DNA of 64,000 bases, taken from the NCBI GenBank assembly GCA_005406025.1, contig BGZK01000221.1:248001-312000 (forward strand), written 5' to 3'. Under the pieces are notes generated by a model. That model was not told the DNA's origin. It ran no database searches and worked only from the letters and a program-made list of their open reading frames with translations. Below, piece by piece: positions 59,478 to 64,000 of this stretch (its first letter is position 1; each line of letters starts with the position of its first letter). A program made the position numbers and the translations under genes. This DNA comes from Eumeta japonica (lineage: Eukaryota > Arthropoda > Insecta > Lepidoptera > Psychidae).

Positions 59478-60110
59478 CGTGTGTGATCTGGGGTTATCAC
59501 GGTGAAAAACCACAGAGGTTGTGGTGATCTTTTTCGCACGTTCTTGGCGTGGGAAATCCATTTTTCACCACCAGTTATAAATCTTTTCAAAAACATTTCG
59601 GTTTCATTACTTTTCAATAGAGAATCGCAAATGACTACACTATTCCTTACATTTTTTCAGTCAACTCGCGTGGGATCGAGCTTTTTTTGTATATACACAA
59701 TGTACAGCTTTTTTTAAAATGGGTCAAAACTGTTCTGTGGCCAATCCCCAGCTCTTCAGTTATATCGTAAGAACTAATATACCGATCTTGTTCCGCTTTT
59801 TCAAAAATGGTATCGACTCTATCCGTAACAGGTCGATAACATCGATCATCTGTAACATCAAAATTACCGGAATGAAAACGCTTTATGCAGTTCTGTGCTA
59901 TTCTTACCGACACTTTATTAGGTCCATGAACGTCACAATTTTTTTTTCGTGACTTGTGTCGCATTTTGTAAATGTATCGAATTTCTCCGATAGATTCATT
60001 CATTTTGGTGAACAGAAAAACTATAGAAAAATGGCGGGACAACGTTCTTACTGTTTATTTTTCTTTTTTAAAAATATCATCTATTAAATGGTATCAAAAC
60101 TGGCCAGACA
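59478..60110 (-). mobile_element. Mariner transposase relic (copy 2)
   Basis: The minus-strand frame 60042-59647 has the mariner N-terminal helix-turn-helix region: MNESIGEIRYIYKM, VSVRIAQNCIKRFHSGNFDV, RPVTDRVDTIFEKAEQDRYI, then SSYDITEELGIGHRTVLTHF. After a break it continues as ICDSLLKSNE, FLKRFITGGEKWISHAKNVR, RKRSPQP (59650-59500). In mariner the motif is TGDEKW; here the first catalytic Asp is Gly. The C-terminal half and inverted repeats are missing, so it is inactive. It is related to the relic at 36530-37024. Confidence 0.85.
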
Positions 60111-63100
60111 GAAAGAGCACAACTAAAAAGATTTTTACTGCAACTTTTTACTTATGAAATACAAAAAACCTTTTCCCCGACCTAATACGTAAACCGTTTA
60201 AAAATAGGCACAATTATTGCTCGAATGCCAATACATGCAGAGGCAGATTAACCATGTCGGGATTCCTATAGGCAATGCACATTTAGAGGCCCCTTTACTT
60301 GTTTCTAATTTCCTAAAATATTTTTTTTTTCTAGCACAACGTAATTTTATTATAATTATGTTGTTTTTCAAAATTAAGAAGGTATGCTATTACTCAATTC
60401 AACAAAAAGGAAATTCAAAAGAAAGAAAAATGTGTACCGCCTATTATTCAATTAAATTCAGTAAAGTACAATATTGTTACGTAATGAATGAATTAGTGGT
60501 TCAAAGATTGAGATTAGACGAACAGAAAACCAAAACATGTATATTAAAAACAGAGTTACAGTAGGCCTCTACGGAATCACATGAACGCTTGTACTTGATA
60601 GTACTTTGCTTACGTACTGATCGCAGACATAAGTCTCACTCGTCAGCGCCCGAACTCTGTTAAATATACCTCTTAACTAGCCGTCTAGAATGTACTTAAA
60701 ATAAAAATACGTTTATTAATGATCTAGAACACATAAGTCATGAACATGTCACGTCTAGCACACAAAACAAATTGTGATTTAGTGCATTCTTAAGAGTTGC
60801 ACCCACATGTGGGGAGCGATGACAGAGGGAAAGACGGAGGGCGCAGGGAAAGATTGTTTACGTTTACAGTACTTATTCTGGAGTATTTCTTCTTAAGGAT
60901 ATTACATTGTTCTGTAACTTTTAGCTCGCGAACGTACTTTCCAAGTGTATGTAGAAATATTAATTTTTCTTTACTTTTCGGACACAAAGACATTCAAAAC
61001 ATATTTGAAGTCATATTTTTCGAATAAGTATATCACTTTCAATTGTCTATTGCCAGTGAATTTAACCGTTTGAGACATGGATGAACAAAGACAAATTTTG
61101 ATTAGCTTTAACTTCATAAAGATAAATTCACCATAGCATTTGTAATCATCAGATTCTAACTATTTGCAATGCTATCATTATATTCGAGAAAGTTGATAAA
61201 TGCATATTAGCAAAAATCAGTTTATACAATTCGTCAGCAGATAGTATTTTTCTTTTCAGATTTGTTCTAAATGTAAAGTGAAGTACATGAACTATAAACT
61301 CAGGCTCAATATTCCTTGAATAATGTTTCCTAGATTTTGTACAAGCCTCTCTAACTTCGTCGTTGTACTTTATCAAGAAGTCTATTAGGAATCTAAACAG
61401 AAAATTAACTGTGACAATTCTGTACACAGCATGTCAAGGAAAGTAAATTTCAAGATTTTGATTTTCATGTTAAAGCCTGCAGGTCCGAATATTAATGGAA
61501 TCAAAACAAACTAGCGGACATATTAACCGTTTAATCAAGTAAACCAGATTTGAACAAAATCAACAACTGTTAACAAATATTACTATTTCCGAGTCACATA
61601 CGTCTGTCCAATTAGACATTTGTAAAAACATTATATTAATTTTTGTGACTCAGAAGAATCTATCAAGTTCACAATCTCTGTCTAACAAATATAATGTGAA
61701 AACTTTTAATTAATTTGACAATATTAATGGTTAAAAAAGTATGACAAATACATATATGTTAAAGATGAGAAACAATCACTATTTTACTGATATCATAAAT
61801 ATTCAAGGGTTGGTGTCATATTTTGTAAATTACTATATATTAATAAAAGACAGACAGAGTAAACTTTGACAAAATTTTACTAAGTAACAAGAAAAACCTT
61901 ATTAAAACTACAAATCCACACATTAACAAACTTACTATACACTAAAGTGACCAATGGAAAATAGAAGCTTTGCACACCATGGTAAAAAAAATATTTAAAT
62001 ATAATTAAATACTAGTACGCTAGTAACCTAGTACAGGTTGTATTAATATTTTGCAGTACATACATTCAATACTTGTGCATGACATTGAATAACATCAATT
62101 CAATATATATTTTTAAATATTATATAAATAAACCTACATATTTTTGTCATGTTTATATTATTATAAGCCCTGATAATCCCATTCTGCTATTGTAAATTAC
62201 TTCATGAAATACATTTGAATATTGTAGTTCTGACATCATTTTTAATTTTTTTTTTATTGAAAAAAATGGTTTAAACTGATTTTGGTAAGCACAAATTATT
62301 ACATAAACATAATAACACTTTTTGTATTAAGAAATGGAAATTATGGCCTATAAAATAAACAGGACAAATTGTGTAAAACATCAATGTAACATACATATTT
62401 TTTGGGGTCATTCAAAAATATAATATCATTTGAAATTAAAGGTAAACGATTGAGAGCAACATGCCAAGAGATTTATTCCTAAAAATTGATACCGTCACTC
62501 ATAAATCTAGGAATATTGCTACAACCTCACTCAACTAAACTTTTAATACTTTGCCTATGTCAATCCGTTTTTTACACTTATAGTTCTTGTACCTTTAAAA
62601 ACTTTCCCTTACATTGATTTAAATGATAAATTAACCCATTAAGTAGTTCAAGTTTTAACATACCTATTTTATAAAGCAATGTATGGCATAGAAAAACAAT
62701 TATGGGTTTAGTGTGTCACACATTTCCCTAATAGCACAACATAGCTTTATGTTTAAAATCACTGAAAATCTATCTTTATATATGTATATATATATATATA
62801 TATATAATTCTTCTGTATGTGTGTTGACAGTTAACTCCTCCTAAACGGTTGAACCGATTTGAATGAATTATTTTGTGTGTGTTCAAGTAGATTCGAGGAT
62901 GGTTTAGATTCACAAATGGACCTGATAGATGGCGCCGTTTTCGGTTAAACGGCTGGACCGATTGTGATGAAATTTTCTATGTATGTTCCAATGGATCCCT
63001 GGATGATATCAAAACATAATTGGACCCGGTAGGTAGCGCTGCTGTCGGCATATCGCTTAAAGCTCTTCCGGGCAGGACGAAGTCTGCCGGGAAGAGCTTT

Positions 63101-63515
63101 AATATATATGTTTCTTGTGACATATATGAATGATATAGCTATATATGTTTCTTGTGACATATATGAATGACCCTTATTTACTTAGGAACATTGCATATGA
63201 GGTTATATTTTTCTAATGTTACTATGTGTTATTTATAATAACATATACAAGTAATATCAAGTTAATGAATGTGCACACTTAACACTTGCCATGATTAGTT
63301 ACTGTTATGCATAAAAGAATTTTCAAAAATTACAAAAACAAATGAACTGTCCATCCATATTACTTTCTGTACAAGTATGTTAAACAAAAATTCTCTAACT
63401 CATTGTGAATTTAAATTCTAACAAGAATCAAACATACACAGATACCTCGACATTTACTAATTATGTGGTAAGCATTTTACATTAAATAACTTGCACACAA
63501 CAATCAATGGTTGTG
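60111..63515. other. Non-coding interval, probably including the 3' UTR of the edge gene
   Basis: No supported gene. The plus-strand frame at 60217-60564 (115 codons) is low-complexity without motifs. A repeat with (ta)n, two cggttgaaccgattt-type motifs and a hairpin occupies 62760-63175. AATAAA hexamers on the minus strand, for example near 62262, could end the edge gene's transcript. Confidence 0.5.
62760..63175. repeat. Dispersed repeat with hairpin and 37-bp duplication
   Basis: After a TA tract (about 62785-62807) come aacggttgaaccgatttgaa and aacggctggaccgatt, a phrase typical of an insect repeat tail. A 17-bp hairpin follows: 63059-63075 and 63084-63100 (one mismatch). Then atatatgtttcttgtgacat is duplicated at a 37-nt spacing (63104-63133, 63141-63170). 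Confidence 0.55.
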
Positions 63516-64000
63516 TCATTCATCAACTTGTAATTTTTGAATACGAGTAGATACACAGTCCATATCTGGGATGGATTCAGGCTGGGATCTGCTGTCTACA
63601 AGTAAATTAAGATTTTCCAATGACTGACAACGTTTAGTTGGAGATTTCAGAATAAAGCTCACATTATTATCATACGTTTCATTTCCAAGATTACTGGTGG
63701 ACGGTTCGAATAAGTTATTTACATGAGACTCATGCCCACTTTCAATTTTATCACTATTACATACAGAATCTGAGTTTTCACTCTTTGTTCTATGTCTTAT
63801 AGGTAATAAGTAAGGGCAGAGTCGATTTTTGGTGGTGGTTCTCTTCATACAGTATCCGACGGTGACATTCGATACATAACGGGTATTGAATCGCATCACA
63901 CCACAACTAGATTTGGTTTCCCGAAGATATTCGCGTCGGGCTTCCGTTATGGCACTCAACATGCCTAAATCATGCAATGCTTTATCCAGATTGTCCAAAT
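63516..64000 (-). CDS. 3' exon of an unrecognised gene, runs off the window
   Basis: An open frame of at least 160 codons from the right edge to the stop at 63518-63516. The first codon visible in the frame is TTG and not a true start; the protein or exon continues beyond 64000. It begins LDNLDKALHDLGMLSAITEA with a helical RREYLRE tract, then cysteines in KSSCGVMRF, GYCMKR and RLCPYLLP, and a long Ser/Asn-rich probably disordered tail with SPTKRCQSLENLNLL (a possible phosphosite context) ending IQKLQVDE. Codon use and complexity look genuinely coding. I do not recognise the family. Confidence 0.65.
   Translation of the reverse strand, partial: LDNLDKALHDLGMLSAITEARREYLRETKSSCGVMRFNTRYVSNVTVGYCMKRTTTKNRLCPYLLPIRHRTKSENSDSVCNSDKIESGHESHVNNLFEPSTSNLGNETYDNNVSFILKSPTKRCQSLENLNLLVDSRSQPESIPDMDCVSTRIQKLQVDE

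Noticed and set aside
60217..60564. 115-codon plus-strand frame
   Set aside because: Low complexity, no domain or signal, AT-driven codon use, no splice support; it lies in transposon-rich DNA.
1..64000. CRISPR array, prophage, integron or bacterial operon
   Set aside because: No regularly spaced identical repeats with unique spacers, no bacterial ribosome-binding sites, and genes with spliceosomal introns throughout.

Overview
The window is AT-rich insect nuclear DNA, most probably from a lepidopteran. The case rests on split genes with GT-AG introns, an insect-style i-type lysozyme, mariner, Jockey-like and RTE-like remnants, a tRNA-headed SINE, and several repeat heads and tails that I associate with moth and butterfly genomes (Lepidoptera is an inference from memory). 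Nothing looks bacterial: there is no operon, CRISPR array or Shine-Dalgarno layout. Most short open frames are chance.

Layout. 1-7395 is intergenic repeat debris with microsatellites. 7396-23812 is an i-type lysozyme (destabilase family) gene on the minus strand: four coding exons, 155 codons, a 10.9-kb first intron full of transposon relics, and a TATA-type promoter near 23950. 23990-33300 is mostly gene-free, with many hairpins, old repeats, a SINE and one weak candidate for a small spliced minus-strand transcript (30226-31270). 33358-35695 is a minus-strand gene or young pseudogene of an arthropod family whose motifs I read as PIN/FEN-nuclease-like. It has a good terminal intron and poly(A) signal but two frameshifts, each at a 5-base homopolymer, and a 118-bp tandem array sits where its N-terminus should be. 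36530-39320 holds a mariner relic followed by a decayed RTE-like LINE.

40337-54191 is the best-supported gene: CCDC47 (calumin; PAT complex of the ER multipass translocon) on the plus strand. It has ten coding exons totalling 479 codons, every splice phase closes, and a 5'-UTR exon probably ends at 39832. Its introns hold a pogo-like element with a TA target-site duplication and copies of a 0.9-kb inverted-repeat element. 54200-63500 is repeat-rich: a third copy of that element, tandem repeats, a nested pair of inverted-repeat elements with a 12-bp flanking duplication, a Jockey-like 3' end and a second mariner relic. At the right edge (63516-64000, minus) lies the 3' end of an unrecognised protein-coding gene that continues outside the window.

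The genes are not functionally linked. I found no clear new multi-gene system. The items most worth a second look are the PIN/FEN-like gene with its repeat array, the lysozyme lacking the usual catalytic glutamate, the nested transposons, and several perfect hairpins.
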